Positions 51,901 through 60,884 of a DNA stretch of 64,000 nucleotides are shown in pieces (within the stretch, counting starts at the first letter, position 1; every line of letters begins with the position of its first letter). Made by a program: the position numbers and the translations under genes. A model generated the notes under the pieces. It was not told where the DNA came from, did not search any database, and worked only from the letters and a program-made list of their open reading frames with translations. Source of the stretch: Membranipora membranacea (Eukaryota; Bryozoa; Gymnolaemata; Cheilostomatida; Membraniporidae); assembly GCA_914767715.1 (NCBI GenBank), contig OU612068.1, positions 1,610,001-1,674,000 of the forward strand, given 5' to 3'.

Positions 51901-54900
51901 ATTTTGTTTTGACTAAAACAACTAAACAGGCCCTTGTAATCTTATCTTAATGGCCATTAATGTGATTAATTGTTTTTCATTTCCAAGAACAAGACTCTGG
52001 GCTTTTGAAGTTGCTGTTTGCTTTTAGTTAAATTTTCACAAGAGCAACCATTCCTCTGTTACATGAAATGTGGTCCAAAAATCATTAAGAGTTGGTAATT
52101 TTTAATGTCAATAAGAACAATTTTCTGCAGGTTCAATTTACATGACTGACAAGAAAACATCATCCCTCATGACAGCACCACCATAGATTTCCTTCATACA
52201 TCTCTGTGGTCCACTGGTCAAAGTCCTACCAGCTACCAGCACACCATAATGTTATATCTATCTAAGTCTGCTAATCCATGTTACACCACACACTATTATC
52301 AGAGATATTTAAATACTATAAGCTTCCCAGATACCATATACTTATATAACATGAGGCTAATTCTAGGCTGACCATGTGAAGCTTGTAGCTGATTTGATCA
52401 CTACTCTGTGATGTGATGAAGGCTCAGTGGATTAGCAGCTTGATGATACGGTACATTATATTCATACCCTATATAATCCCAGGCCACTGACCATTTAGGA
52501 CACAGTGATGTATATAAGTTATGATCACAAAGTCACCAAAATATCCATGCGAAAGACCTTTCACTCTAGAGATCGGATATTCTCTAAGCTTTTTGAGTTT
52601 AACAAGAGCCTACAACATTCATTGGAGGGGCGTCTTTTACCCGGAAGGGAGATAAACCCTAACAGATACTGGTATTTACCTGTAAACTCAGCTTTGCCGA
52701 CGAGATTTTGAATAAGTGGAGCCTTCCCGAGCTTGTGTAAGAATAGACTGAGAGCATGGATACAGTAGATGAGCTTGGGCATATTTTTCCTGTCATAAAC
52801 ATCAGATGTGTCCGGGTAAAATATCTACAGGTACACAAAATACAAATCATCAAGACAAAATCAGACTAAAGTACGACTAAAGTACGACTAATGATCGACT
52901 AATGATCGACTAATGATCGGGCCATATTATGAAAGTTTTTTTTTACCCTTTTTATGAATCGAAAAGTCAAGTGATTCCATGTTATGCTCTGTAAGATAAC
53001 AGCTCATCAGTACATCTAGATACAAAATTATATGTAGGTCTTACATGGCTTCATTCTCATGTGTGCACATGCCCTGTTCATTATGGGTCAAAATCAGATA
53101 AATTCCACACATTATTTCATATATTTTGACAATAATATTTGAACAGAACACTCTAGACTGCTTCAACAATGACATCATTTTGTGCATCAAATTTCAATAT
53201 TCTCTCATAACATGATATAATATGATCCCTTAAGAATGCATGTATCTGCACTTTTTTATCAAAAATAGATCATCAACGCTCAACCAAGTCAATTTACACA
53301 TCTTGTTCAAGTTATAGTCATGGTCTGAGACGAAGGCGAACTACATAAATTTGGTTTGCCTTCACTGGTTGAGGCTTCAGTCATAAACTGGTATGAAATA
53401 TGTACACAAACATTAAACAAGGCGCTATTTCTTGCAGTGAGTCTAACAAAAATAAGCAGTGCAGTGCAATGTAGCGCAGTCAAGGTGTAATATTGGATTA
53501 TAACTGCTTACCAGGTGTAATAGGGTATTATTAGGACTTACTATGGTTTCCTTATATTATATTATACTATATTATATGTACAATCTGTAACAAAAATACT
53601 TATTCTGCCGGCCTCGGCCTTATCCATTTTATAGAACAAAACATTCTGTGATTAGTTTATATTTACATGGGTCACTAAGTTTAACTTACACTTGGTAATC
53701 CAGCGCTTTCACAGGCTCCAAAGAACTGCACAACATTGTCTGTATGTCTATAATGTAATCCCATTTGCTGGAAGAAAAAAACATATCAGTGTTACAAATA
53801 CAACGATACACAACATGATCAGGTCATCATCAATCCTGGGCAGCAGGGCTCATTCAGTGAATATCACTCTTATCTAGCCTGTTATTAGCAGGTGTACGAT
53901 GAGTCTGCGTATTTTCCTGGCACTCGCTGGGATAAACTTTTCCTCTCGAGAGTCTAGGGATTCTCAGGACTGACACATTCTTTGTATAGTGCCAGTATCT
54001 ATCAAATAGCTTTTATTTTCAAAGTCATAATAATCAAATACTGGTCAAACCAATCCTCTGGCTATGCGCTATCTGGGTAATTAAACAGCTACTGTTGCAC
54101 ATTGAGCACAAACACATGACTGCAAGAGTACATTGTACCGAGAAAGTGTTACATTCTGTAACCAGAGCTGTGATGGTGGCTCTAGACTGTATTTATGTGA
54201 ATAATAGCCAAGCAATGATGCAAATAATTTCTTGGGGAAAAGTTGCATGATAATTATCAATTTGAGTGACTGTAATTTTTTTTTACATGGGCTTATCTTT
54301 GCGCTCCAGTCTCTCATACTGCTTCTAGGTAATTCATGCTCAGGAACCGGACAGGATTATCCATGTTTTATTTCACTGCAATCAACTGGCACTGGACCCT
54401 ATTTTATCACACAGCCATAGGCGTGTATTCAATGGTAGACAGGCTTCCTTACTTTGTATCTGTTCAGATCTTTGTCGTATATTCTCTTCAATGGTACGAC
54501 TTTAGGGGCAAAGAAATGTCCAGTCTTGGCCAGTATCACACCATTCTGTAAGTTCTCTTCTAGCTCTGTGGTTGGAGGCAGCTCCTCATCGATACAAGCC
54601 TCGATCCACCTAAAGAGAACACAAGGTGCTATAAAGGTCACGCCTGTCTACAGGGTGTCACATAAAGCCTACTAGGTACACACAACATTCGTTGAAATTA
54701 AATGCTGAATCAAGATTGATGATGTGCTTTTGTCGAGTTTGTCTTGAGAATGTAGAATGCAGGCACCTGCAAATATAGGCAGACCGTGAAAACACTTGGT
54801 CACTGCTTCTATGATCATACTACAGACTCTGTCCTCACACTGGTTTAGTGTGCAGCTAAGTGTGCAGTGGGCAATATTACTTTCCCTCAGCAAGTGCTCA

Positions 54901-57900
54901 GATAAGGCCTGAATGATTCAATTGTATCAAATATACTGAAAGTTTGAATGATGAGTAGCACTAGGAAAAGGTGGTATGAATATGCTATTTATTTAATTCA
55001 TTGATATAACCACAACTGGAGGAATGGAATTAATAATATCAAAGCTCCGAAACAAAAATGCATAAAATTGGGAAATTTGAGGTGGCACTATTTAAGCTAT
55101 GTTTGTTTACAGTCCGATTTTGATTAGCAATTCTTGAGACACCTTAGCTGTAACATTTTGACCTCAAAAATCTCCAAATGTGTCAAAAAGGGGTCAACAA
55201 AGCTTGCAAAGTGACAGGTTGGGAAAAACCCGGGGCCGGACTATCTGGTCATCTAGCAAGTCTCAGATAGCTGGCCCACTAGTACAGAAATTGTGGGTGA
55301 ATTGAACCTACGTACATTGAGACGGAGAGACTTTGACACACAACCCCTGCCCCCACCCCCTTTTCTCTCTCGCTCTCTACAGAAAGGGATGGTTTGCGTG
55401 GTCCAAACACCCTCTCAAAGATCATTGGTACATTATCACAGGTTATGCTGATTGCAGACACTTACTTTTTAGCTTCCTCCAGATGGCAGAGGTACTCGTA
55501 GGCCATGTTAGATTTTCTCTTCTCGTCCATCTCGTCAGCAGTCATGTGACCATCTGTGACATCACCTTGCTCCATGTCGTTTATTGCTGTAAACCAGAGA
55601 ACAGCGTGGGTTAGGCTAACAATATATTACTACTGAAATATTAAACACTTTCAGCAGTCAAGAACCTTCTATTGCATGACATGTATGAGTTAGTCTGGGG
55701 AGCTTTGAAACCAAAGCAAGCACCATAATGAGCGGTTTTCTCAGACTACCCTCATTTTTGTGTCGTATTTTACGCAACACTACCAGACTGTCTGTCCAAA
55801 GATCACAACATTATACAATATTACCAACATAAAGCAACATCCTCAATCCAAAAAAAGAAAGATTTACTCAGTGGAATGGGGGATATCAATGTTTGTACAG
55901 GCAAGCTGTCGAGGTGAACTGAATGTGGATTGAGATGTAATATTATGCAGGACGATGTCATATTTAGATAAGCAGCTAGGCCCTATTTTGGTGTGTAGGT
56001 AGAGACATCAGTGACATATTGCTGTATTGGTGATGAAGACTATTATCCTAATGGTACTTTTGGTCTGATGTACCTGTAGCGTTACAAATATATATATCTC
56101 GGGCGAATTGAACTTATCGATGAAAGTGAAAAAGTTTCACTGTGAATGTTTGGGTAACACAAGTCAAAACAAATTCATTTATGAAAACCTTTTGGCACAA
56201 AAATATCAACTGCGTCATTCAATTGACATTCTCAACCCTGGTTGGACTTTTTTATTGGCAGGTCATTCGCATATAATGTACAGCTTATGAATAAATATAT
56301 TTAGATCTTGCTGCAAATGTTTAGGTTATCCCCTCTGCGCCCCATGAACAGGGCTGCAAAAACCTGAGAAAAACAGGATCCCTATCCAGGTTGTGTATTA
56401 ATTACATAACTTTACGGTTTTGTAACCAAACAAATGAATGAGACTAAACCTACAAGCATAACTAGCCCGATGTGAAGGCCTAAACCATGAGAGAGGATCC
56501 CCGCCACATGAAGAGCTAACTGACGAGCTCCGACTACGAGACGTCCTGAACGCTGGTATCCTGAAGGAGCTGTACGAGGGACAGGCAGTCGGCGAGCTGA
56601 TATCCAGAGAGGATTGTCTCTTATGATGAACTGTTCTCAGTAAATCTGAGCTACTAAGTCGAGTTTTTATCCCATTCAGTGGGAGAGTAGCGACCTTTCC
56701 TGAGTGATATTTTGAGTAGCGAAATCCACCTGAAAACACTTCGTCGTCATCAGAAGCCATGGCGATATGTGTCCACCACCTCTCGGTTGTCTTGGAGAGT
56801 TTTAAATGTGTATAGAGGTAGTAATGGAAATTTATTCCAATAAACACATGAGCTGCCAGTTCCAGCCAGTATGTTTTGCTGCGGTAATATCTTGGATGTA
56901 CACGCTGACCTATTAGTTAGTTATCTGTGGTTTTCCAGTCGGTGGTAGTTACAAATCCAAAAGCAACAAGCTGCTAAATAAATGTGATAACTTCTCCCTT
57001 CCTGTGAGATTAGTGATAGCTTTTCCAGCTTTTTCTCTCTGATATCAAGGCCTCCACCCTTCTTGTTATTTTGACGAGATGACCAAAACTTTCAAGGCAG
57101 CTAAAGATATTATAAGGTAAACACACAAGGCTCAAAGAGCGTCAGCAAATGTGCTGCTACTGTGTGAACAGAACGAAGGTCAGAGAGAGACTAAACGAGC
57201 TGCAAGCAGCACTAAGGTAACCGAGCATCAGTGGCAGGAAAATATGGAGATTCAATCAAAATACCAACTGATGTCATTACAAACATGCCATCTCTATAAT
57301 GTAATCATCACATCTCAATCAGAATATAACACTGCAAAGTCTCACTGCAGCTACAGCCTTAGAGCCAGTGCCAACAACGTGAAGTCTGACTTTTGGGTGG
57401 GGGTCAGGCTACGAGCCGTCCTACTGTGTTGGAAATTGATAGCCGGGATGTTTAGCTAAACTGTCTACATTGTATCCAGTTTTTTGCGTCTGTATTTGAC
57501 GCAGGATGGAGCCAGATAAAATCTTTTGGGGTTTTCTTTCTCCAAACAGATAAATGGACTTGTGACCTGAGATCGCTAATTTACTATTACCGTAGTAGGT
57601 GGTGTCATGTTCTTAAACATGTTGTAACCGTAATATCTGTACTAAAGTCGATAGATTGGAGACCATTAAGTAAATGCTAAAAAATTCTTGCGGCACAGAC
57701 AATTTTATTACATTAATTACGCACCCACTGAAATTTGAACATAGCCAGCCATTGCAGTTGAATTAAAAAATATGGTATTATCATTTGCAGTTGCCTAGTG
57801 GGCAAGGTGCCAATAGACTCTAGGTCATATAAAGCACCTTGAGAAACATGTCAGCGGGTCTAAATTACACTATGCTGTATGTGTCATCAATGCCCCGGGG

Positions 57901-60824
57901 TGAAGTCTACTACCGACATCTCACTAAGTAGGAGAGCCATATCACGTAATCTAAGGAGAGATTATCGCCTCCCCTTATTACAGCATGTGTGTCAGAGCCG
58001 CTCAGCTTACAGGCTCTCAACCCAACTCAGCTCACAGGCAGAACATCTACTAACACTGACACTAACACTGTAATCATAGATCATTGAAAGGGCTGCTACA
58101 GCAGTTAGAGTACCATTCCTGGGTATTAGAGCAGTTATTCTTGTTTGTTTCAGCAGAGCTATAATTTCACAAGCATGCAGTTGGGCCGAGGAATTTGTAT
58201 CAGTCATGAACTGTAAACTTTGCTGGTATAATTATATCTGACTGCATATCCTGAATGTAATAATTTATTATCGGAGATTCAAATCAAGTCAAGCATTTTA
58301 TCTGCAAGAATGGAGTAATTTTAGATGCAAAGTGAATTCATGTCACGCAAACCATTCAAACAAGATTGGACATTCATGAATAATGGAGAACATTGACAGG
58401 GTTGAATGTTGTCCCTACACGGACCAGTGTTGCTGGATTTGGTCACGTACAATTCACTTTTCACCAGGCTAATGCCAACTCATGAGGACAAGTCCTGCAG
58501 CTCATGATATGTAACAATGTCGGCATTATCCGAGTAATCATGTACTTTGTTTCCATCTAAGTATTTATAGATAGTTAGAGAACATTATAGAATCAATCGA
58601 TGTAAATTGAATAAATAAACCTAGCAAGTAAGTTCAAAAAGTTTCACTCACAGCCAGTGACTCCTTCCAGCAGATCATATCTAGAGGCGGCGATGGCGCT
58701 GTTATTTCGTTTAATATACTCTCTTCTGCGCACACTACCTCTCAGGGGTGATTCCCTGGTGAGGCTTGCTGCCGTATCCGCTGCTGTCATGACGCTGTTT
58801 GGCCTACCAGCGTACATAGGAGAGTTACTTATTTACAGAGACAATCCCTGTTTATTTTTGGCTGTACCTAGGGTCTAACTGCACTGATATGACATCGAGG
58901 TGGTATTCAAATTACACAATAAAGTTTGTTTATCAACAGAGGTGGACCACTATCAAGCACAAACAATAAGCATCAAAAGTATGAACCCAAGTTAATGAAT
59001 GGCCCTTACTCCAGCATTGATTTCTTATCTAAAGAAAAACATGCTTGGCTCATTCATGTTTTGATGATTTTGCAAACAGATTTTCACCAGTGCATGATAC
59101 GAACAAAAACCATTCTGGCTCCGCAGGATGGCCGGATGCCGTAGCGGCAATTACAAATCAAGTTTTCACTGAGCAAATATAATACTCAGACATTGGTAAG
59201 TTCACCAGCAGGGTGTGGAGTGCGACCCATTAGTCTGAATCACTGCAGTACATTATAACCTACATAATATAATGTATAAAACACCCACTGGTGATTAACT
59301 ATTAACTTCCTGAACTTTTAGCTCATCTCAACGCGTCTGTCAAACTGATCAAACCAGGTCAGTCACATAGCACTAAAAAATGTGTGATGAAGCTTCTTAA
59401 CCCTGACCGCTTATTTCGGGATCAGGAATTTTATCACTACTACACCCATACTGATTAAGGATGCAAGGAAAGGGCAATGATAAGCAAATTCACACTAAAA
59501 ATAAGCAGATGGCTCATTGTTTTTGCAGATTCTTATCGGAAGCTGATCATAGGTCGGGCGGTGTTTGATGATGCTCAGTGTAGCTGTAAGGTAGTGTTAT
59601 GTTCTCTTAACGCCTGCAGGAGGTCCAATCAAGTTGACAATGCATCATTTGATATCCTATCAATATCACGCTGTCAATTTATTTAATCAGTTCCCAAGGG
59701 ACCAAGGTGTGATAAATGATGTACTACTACTACGCTTATAGTGTGATGAAAAACCGTAATGTCTTTGTAGCTGACTAGCAACATCAAGCCCACACATAGG
59801 ACTGGTGCCTCCGCAGTGCCCTGTGTGTACGGTCTTGTACTCCGTCTATAATAGGGTGTTACGTGGGGTATAGTTGGTCAAGTTTCAGTAACTGCAGCTG
59901 TTAGAGTAGCTAGACATTCAGTAATCTTATGAGTGGACGTCCCCCATAATTACCTACTAAAGCTCACAGGATAAGTGGCTGGGGAGAGGTGTCCTATCTG
60001 AATTACAACTTGAAGAAGCCATTTCAGAGCAATAAACTCATAATGTCACCCATTTACTTTTCAACGGTTAGTAAATTCTTTGCCAACTAGTCAACATTAG
60101 CATGCCTGTCCAAAAGTTGACTCGACCAAGGTATGATGGGATTCTCTGCCTTCGTTCTTGGGTGGGTCAGATGATTTAACAGACTCTGTATGCCTGGTAT
60201 CTCTACACATCAGCAAGACCAGATACGAAGCTGATTATAACGCTACACTCAAATAAAGCCCATAAAATTGACAGGATTTGGGATTCTGAATACACCTGGC
60301 TCAATTTATAGTTGACTTCATCTGCAGCTGCCAGCTATTGTTATGACACATATTAGAATAAAAGCTCTATCTAAGCAATTATCCTCAGATAATAACATTG
60401 CTGTCACTAAATACAGACACACCGCAGACAGGCACTCCGACAGGCCCTAGTGACGTAACTGTCAGTTGATTAATTGAACAGTACTTAGTCTTGTCGTGAT
60501 GATCGAAATTCAAAGTAAAAATTCTATATTGTCATGCTATACTCTAGTCTAGTCTGGGTAGACAGACTACTTCACCGAGCAGACAGTTCCGTGCTAGGCT
60601 ACCTTCTCAAAACTCTAGTCTGGGCAGACAGACTCCTTCACCGAGCAGACAGTGCTAGGCTACCTTCTCAAAAGTCACAATTTACTCTCTTTCTCGCTTG
60701 TGTCTTGTGAGGGGGCTAATAGAAAGATGTTATCACTCAGTCAGAAAACATGAGAGAGAGAGAGAGAGAGCTTACCCTCTTCACCGTTCTGGTGGGGTGC
60801 AGGCGGAGGGTCCTCCGTACTCAT
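32544..60824 (-). CDS. IQGAP: IQGAP scaffold protein, complete gene
   Basis: Thirty-six coding exons assemble with every phase matching into 5010 nt (1669 residues plus stop), close to the length of vertebrate IQGAP1. The start is the ATG at 60824 (MSTEDPPPAPHQ) and the stop is TAA at 32544-32546 after LLNKKFFVTK. Order: CH domain (about 17-183), IQGAP internal repeats (184-681), degenerate WW (682-729), four IQ motifs (730-861), RasGAP-related domain (977-1341) and C-terminal RasGAP_C part (1342-1669). IQGAPs bind F-actin, calmodulin and active Rac1/Cdc42 at the cell cortex and do not act as GAPs. Exon coordinates are given in the block entries. Vertebrate IQGAP1-3 are paralogues, so an invertebrate gene is better named IQGAP. 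Alternative first exons, a microexon and duplicated mini-exons are listed separately. Confidence 0.95.
34579..34605 (-). CDS. IQGAP: Candidate 27-nt mini-exon, duplicate copy A
   Basis: Acceptor 'cacctgctacag' and donor AGAAG|GTTTGT enclose 27 nt, phase 2 at both ends. Between exon 33 (ending KR) and exon 34 (starting RSRSS) it would add nine residues and read RGSISLSNRR. It lies in the variable linker before the terminal subdomain. GTTTGT donors are used elsewhere in this window (CRTC exons 3 and 5). Confidence 0.4.
35087..35113 (-). CDS. IQGAP: Candidate 27-nt mini-exon, duplicate copy B
   Basis: Identical to copy A, 508 bp away in the tandem duplication, with the same acceptor, donor and phase. 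Using one copy adds nine residues and using both adds eighteen, without a frame change. Confidence 0.4.
36001..36120. repeat. About 60-bp tandem duplication in an IQGAP intron
   Basis: Two copies of 'ggaaacattctcctcaaatg' plus 'atttagattgccaaataagg' and an AT tail with A7G, differing by several bases. They lie just upstream (in gene sense) of exon 32. Confidence 0.85.
37197..40285 (-). CDS. IQGAP: IQGAP exons 24-29: RasGAP-related domain
   Basis: Exons: 40285-40047, 39737-39588, 38624-38399, 38086-37919, 37728-37658 and 37438-37197 (residues about 977-1341). Landmarks are YLAKLILEMPQQQSTKFIES, ILTLYNYASNPREE, YDVTNEEALAHE, IPYGMRCIAK, YYRYINSTIAAPDAYDI and IHELLDDLGE. IQGAPs lack the catalytic arginine finger and instead bind and stabilise GTP-loaded Rac1/Cdc42. 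The usual NPAI after YYRYM is NSTI here, replacing a Pro-Ala pair conserved in RasGAP folds. Confidence 0.94.
40527..42435 (-). CDS. IQGAP: IQGAP exons 21-23: linker to the GAP-related domain
   Basis: Exons: 42435-42349, 42043-41922 and 40661-40527 (residues about 862-976). Family landmarks are NVVRKFAHLLDRSDTDYLEE, MDIKIGLLVKNRITLD and RLEAYQHLFYQLQ. The middle of exon 23 (KMSKSQNPSSYSLGGLTSL) is more Ser-rich than the human linker. No catalytic role is expected. Confidence 0.92.
42565..44155 (-). CDS. IQGAP: IQGAP exons 18-20: four IQ motifs
   Basis: Exons: 44155-43985, 42944-42861 and 42706-42565 (the 12-nt candidate microexon lies between the first two). IQ motifs begin VVKLQSAFRGYAKRK, VVKLQ|AAVRGHQQKK (split by an intron), VVK|MQKTTRMFLARK (split) and IVKIQSAWRGKKTR, spaced about 30 residues apart as in human IQGAP1. 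They bind calmodulin and myosin light chains in the family. The third lacks the Arg-Gly pair (TRM), suggesting weaker calcium-independent binding. Introns fall at the same point of two successive motifs. Confidence 0.93.
43795..43806 (-). CDS. IQGAP: Candidate 12-nt microexon inside IQ motif 2
   Basis: A strong acceptor (pyrimidine-rich, ending 'cattttccag') and a consensus donor (CGT|GTAAGT) enclose four codons, GEVR, with phase 0 on both sides. Inclusion would turn KLQ|AAVRG into KLQ-GEVR-AAVRG, separating the IQ glutamine from the RG pair. Skipping restores the canonical motif. The evidence is splice-signal strength and frame only. Confidence 0.4.
44429..44571 (-). CDS. IQGAP: IQGAP exon 17: degenerate WW domain
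   Basis: The exon encodes residues 682-729. The WW core is recognisable from the paired tyrosines and second Trp (MYYNSNDDTYAWSLP). Position one, Trp in human IQGAP1 (KWVKHW), reads GIMLTK here. The first signature Trp is therefore missing, while the WxxP end is kept. Loss of the folding Trp should weaken the fold or proline-ligand binding. An alternative is that the true exon edge lies elsewhere, but the acceptor and phase are clean. Confidence 0.85.
44744..51607 (-). CDS. IQGAP: IQGAP exons 6-16: internal repeat region
   Basis: Exons: 51607-51441, 50125-50000, 48678-48588, 48273-48113, 47819-47729, 47240-47080, 46736-46536, 46350-46269, 46129-45966, 45229-45154 and 44917-44744. They cover residues about 184-681 and show the IQGAP-specific helical repeats. 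Each pairs a short exon with an amphipathic 'VNxxL' pattern (for instance VDKVNKALIAAS and VEQVNDSLATSDA) with a longer one ending in a YxxxL stretch. Exon 6 carries the highly conserved KYGIQMPAFGKIGGILANE. The alternating short (phase 0 to 1) and long (phase 1 to 0) exons mirror the protein repeat. The region mediates dimerisation and partner binding in the family. Confidence 0.92.
50418..50453 (-). CDS. IQGAP: Candidate 36-nt cassette exon in IQGAP intron 6
   Basis: Acceptor 'cctcattacag' and a weak donor ATG|GTAGCC enclose 12 open codons (AKFDQHVISQTM), phase 0 at both ends. It would insert between exon 6 (ending AIDKNVSQ) and exon 7 (starting ETLIALQNP). Direct joining of 6 to 7 already fits human IQGAP1 without a gap, so this would be optional. 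The insert echoes exon 6's end (DQHVISQ beside DKNVSQ), which may be chance. Confidence 0.3.
51637..51760. other. GC-rich patch in IQGAP intron 5
   Basis: A GC-rich stretch stands out against AT-rich introns, immediately upstream of exon 6 in gene sense. A plus-strand frame (51630-51818) runs through it, but no family or splice support exists. It may be an insertion or a regulatory element. Confidence 0.35.
52680..55586 (-). CDS. IQGAP: IQGAP exons 2-5: calponin-homology domain
   Basis: Exons: 55586-55466, 54609-54453, 53767-53690 and 52824-52680. They encode residues 17-183. Family landmarks read MTADEMDEKRKSNMAYEYLC, DEELPPTTELEENLQNGV, GLHYRHTDNVVQF and KLIYCIHALSLFLHKLG, each almost as in human IQGAP1. 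This single type-3 CH domain binds F-actin in the family. Exon 4 lacks the usual Trp-Leu-Asn after the DNVVQ stretch (FFGACES here), a local divergence. Confidence 0.93.
52864..52918. repeat. Five 11-bp tandem units near an IQGAP acceptor
   Basis: Two units 'gactaaagtac' and three units 'gactaatgatc' stand head to tail. They lie 40-94 nt upstream of the exon 5 acceptor in gene sense, just before the expected branch-point zone. Confidence 0.85.
56454..56760 (-). CDS. IQGAP: IQGAP alternative first coding exon, form 1c (Ser-rich)
   Basis: ATG at 56760 sits in a strong context (gccATGG) and opens 102 codons plus one base (MASDDDEVFSGGFRYSKYH, later HHKRQSSLDISSP and RTSRSRSSSVSSSC). A phase-1 donor GCTT|GTAGGT joins exon 2 in frame. 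Using the neighbouring AG|GTTTAG donor would shift into a stop, which argues for the first. The segment is basic and Ser-rich, with kinase-type RxxS sites and no fold that I recognise. The same frame also has an upstream ATG at 56847. It could instead be a short separate gene, but the phase fit and proximity to exon 2 favour an IQGAP isoform. Confidence 0.55.
57000..58640. other. IQGAP 5' intronic or alternative promoter region
   Basis: Sequence between alternative first exons 1c and 1b. No further exon is supported. A plus-strand frame at 57151-57459 has no splice or family support. A promoter for exon 1c should lie just above 56850, but I see no defining motif. Confidence 0.35.
58652..58817 (-). 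CDS. IQGAP: IQGAP alternative first coding exon, form 1b
   Basis: ATG at 58817 opens 55 codons plus one base (MYAGRPNSVMTAADTAA, later RRREYIKRN and LLEGVTG) and ends at a perfect GTGAGT donor in phase 1, exactly what exon 2 accepts. An in-frame TAA lies 18 nt upstream of the ATG. It replaces the acidic 1a leader with a basic one. I know no family motif in it; the evidence is the open frame, the donor and the matching phase. Confidence 0.55.
60541..60673. repeat. Tandem duplication of about 65 bp near IQGAP exon 1a
   Basis: 60541-60611 and 60612-60673 share 'gacagact' then 'cttcaccgagcagacag' and 'tgctaggctaccttctcaaa', differing by two short indels and a few substitutions. Each copy also holds a small palindrome around 'agtctggg' and 'cagact'. 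Confidence 0.88.
60751..60770. repeat. GA/CT microsatellite adjoining the exon 1a donor
   Basis: (ga)n on the plus strand is (CT)n in IQGAP sense, starting directly after the GTAAG of the exon 1a donor. Confidence 0.9.
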
Positions 60825-60884
60825 CTTGTAGGTTGTGTATATAGTATCCTTACAGTCCACCAGGTAGACTTATCTCAACCGAGT
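60776..60884 (-). CDS. IQGAP: IQGAP first coding exon, form 1a
   Basis: Coding part 60824-60776 (49 nt, MSTEDPPPAPHQNGEE plus one base) ends at a GTAAG donor, phase 1. An acceptor ('cgttttgcag' on the minus strand) places the exon edge at 60884, so 60 nt of 5' UTR belong to this exon and an untranslated exon should lie upstream. This short acidic leader resembles ordinary IQGAP N-termini, so I take it as the reference form. Confidence 0.75.

Noticed and set aside
57151-57459. 102-residue plus-strand reading frame
   Set aside because: No family resemblance, no splice signals that fit, and it lies between alternative IQGAP exons on the other strand; chance length is likely.
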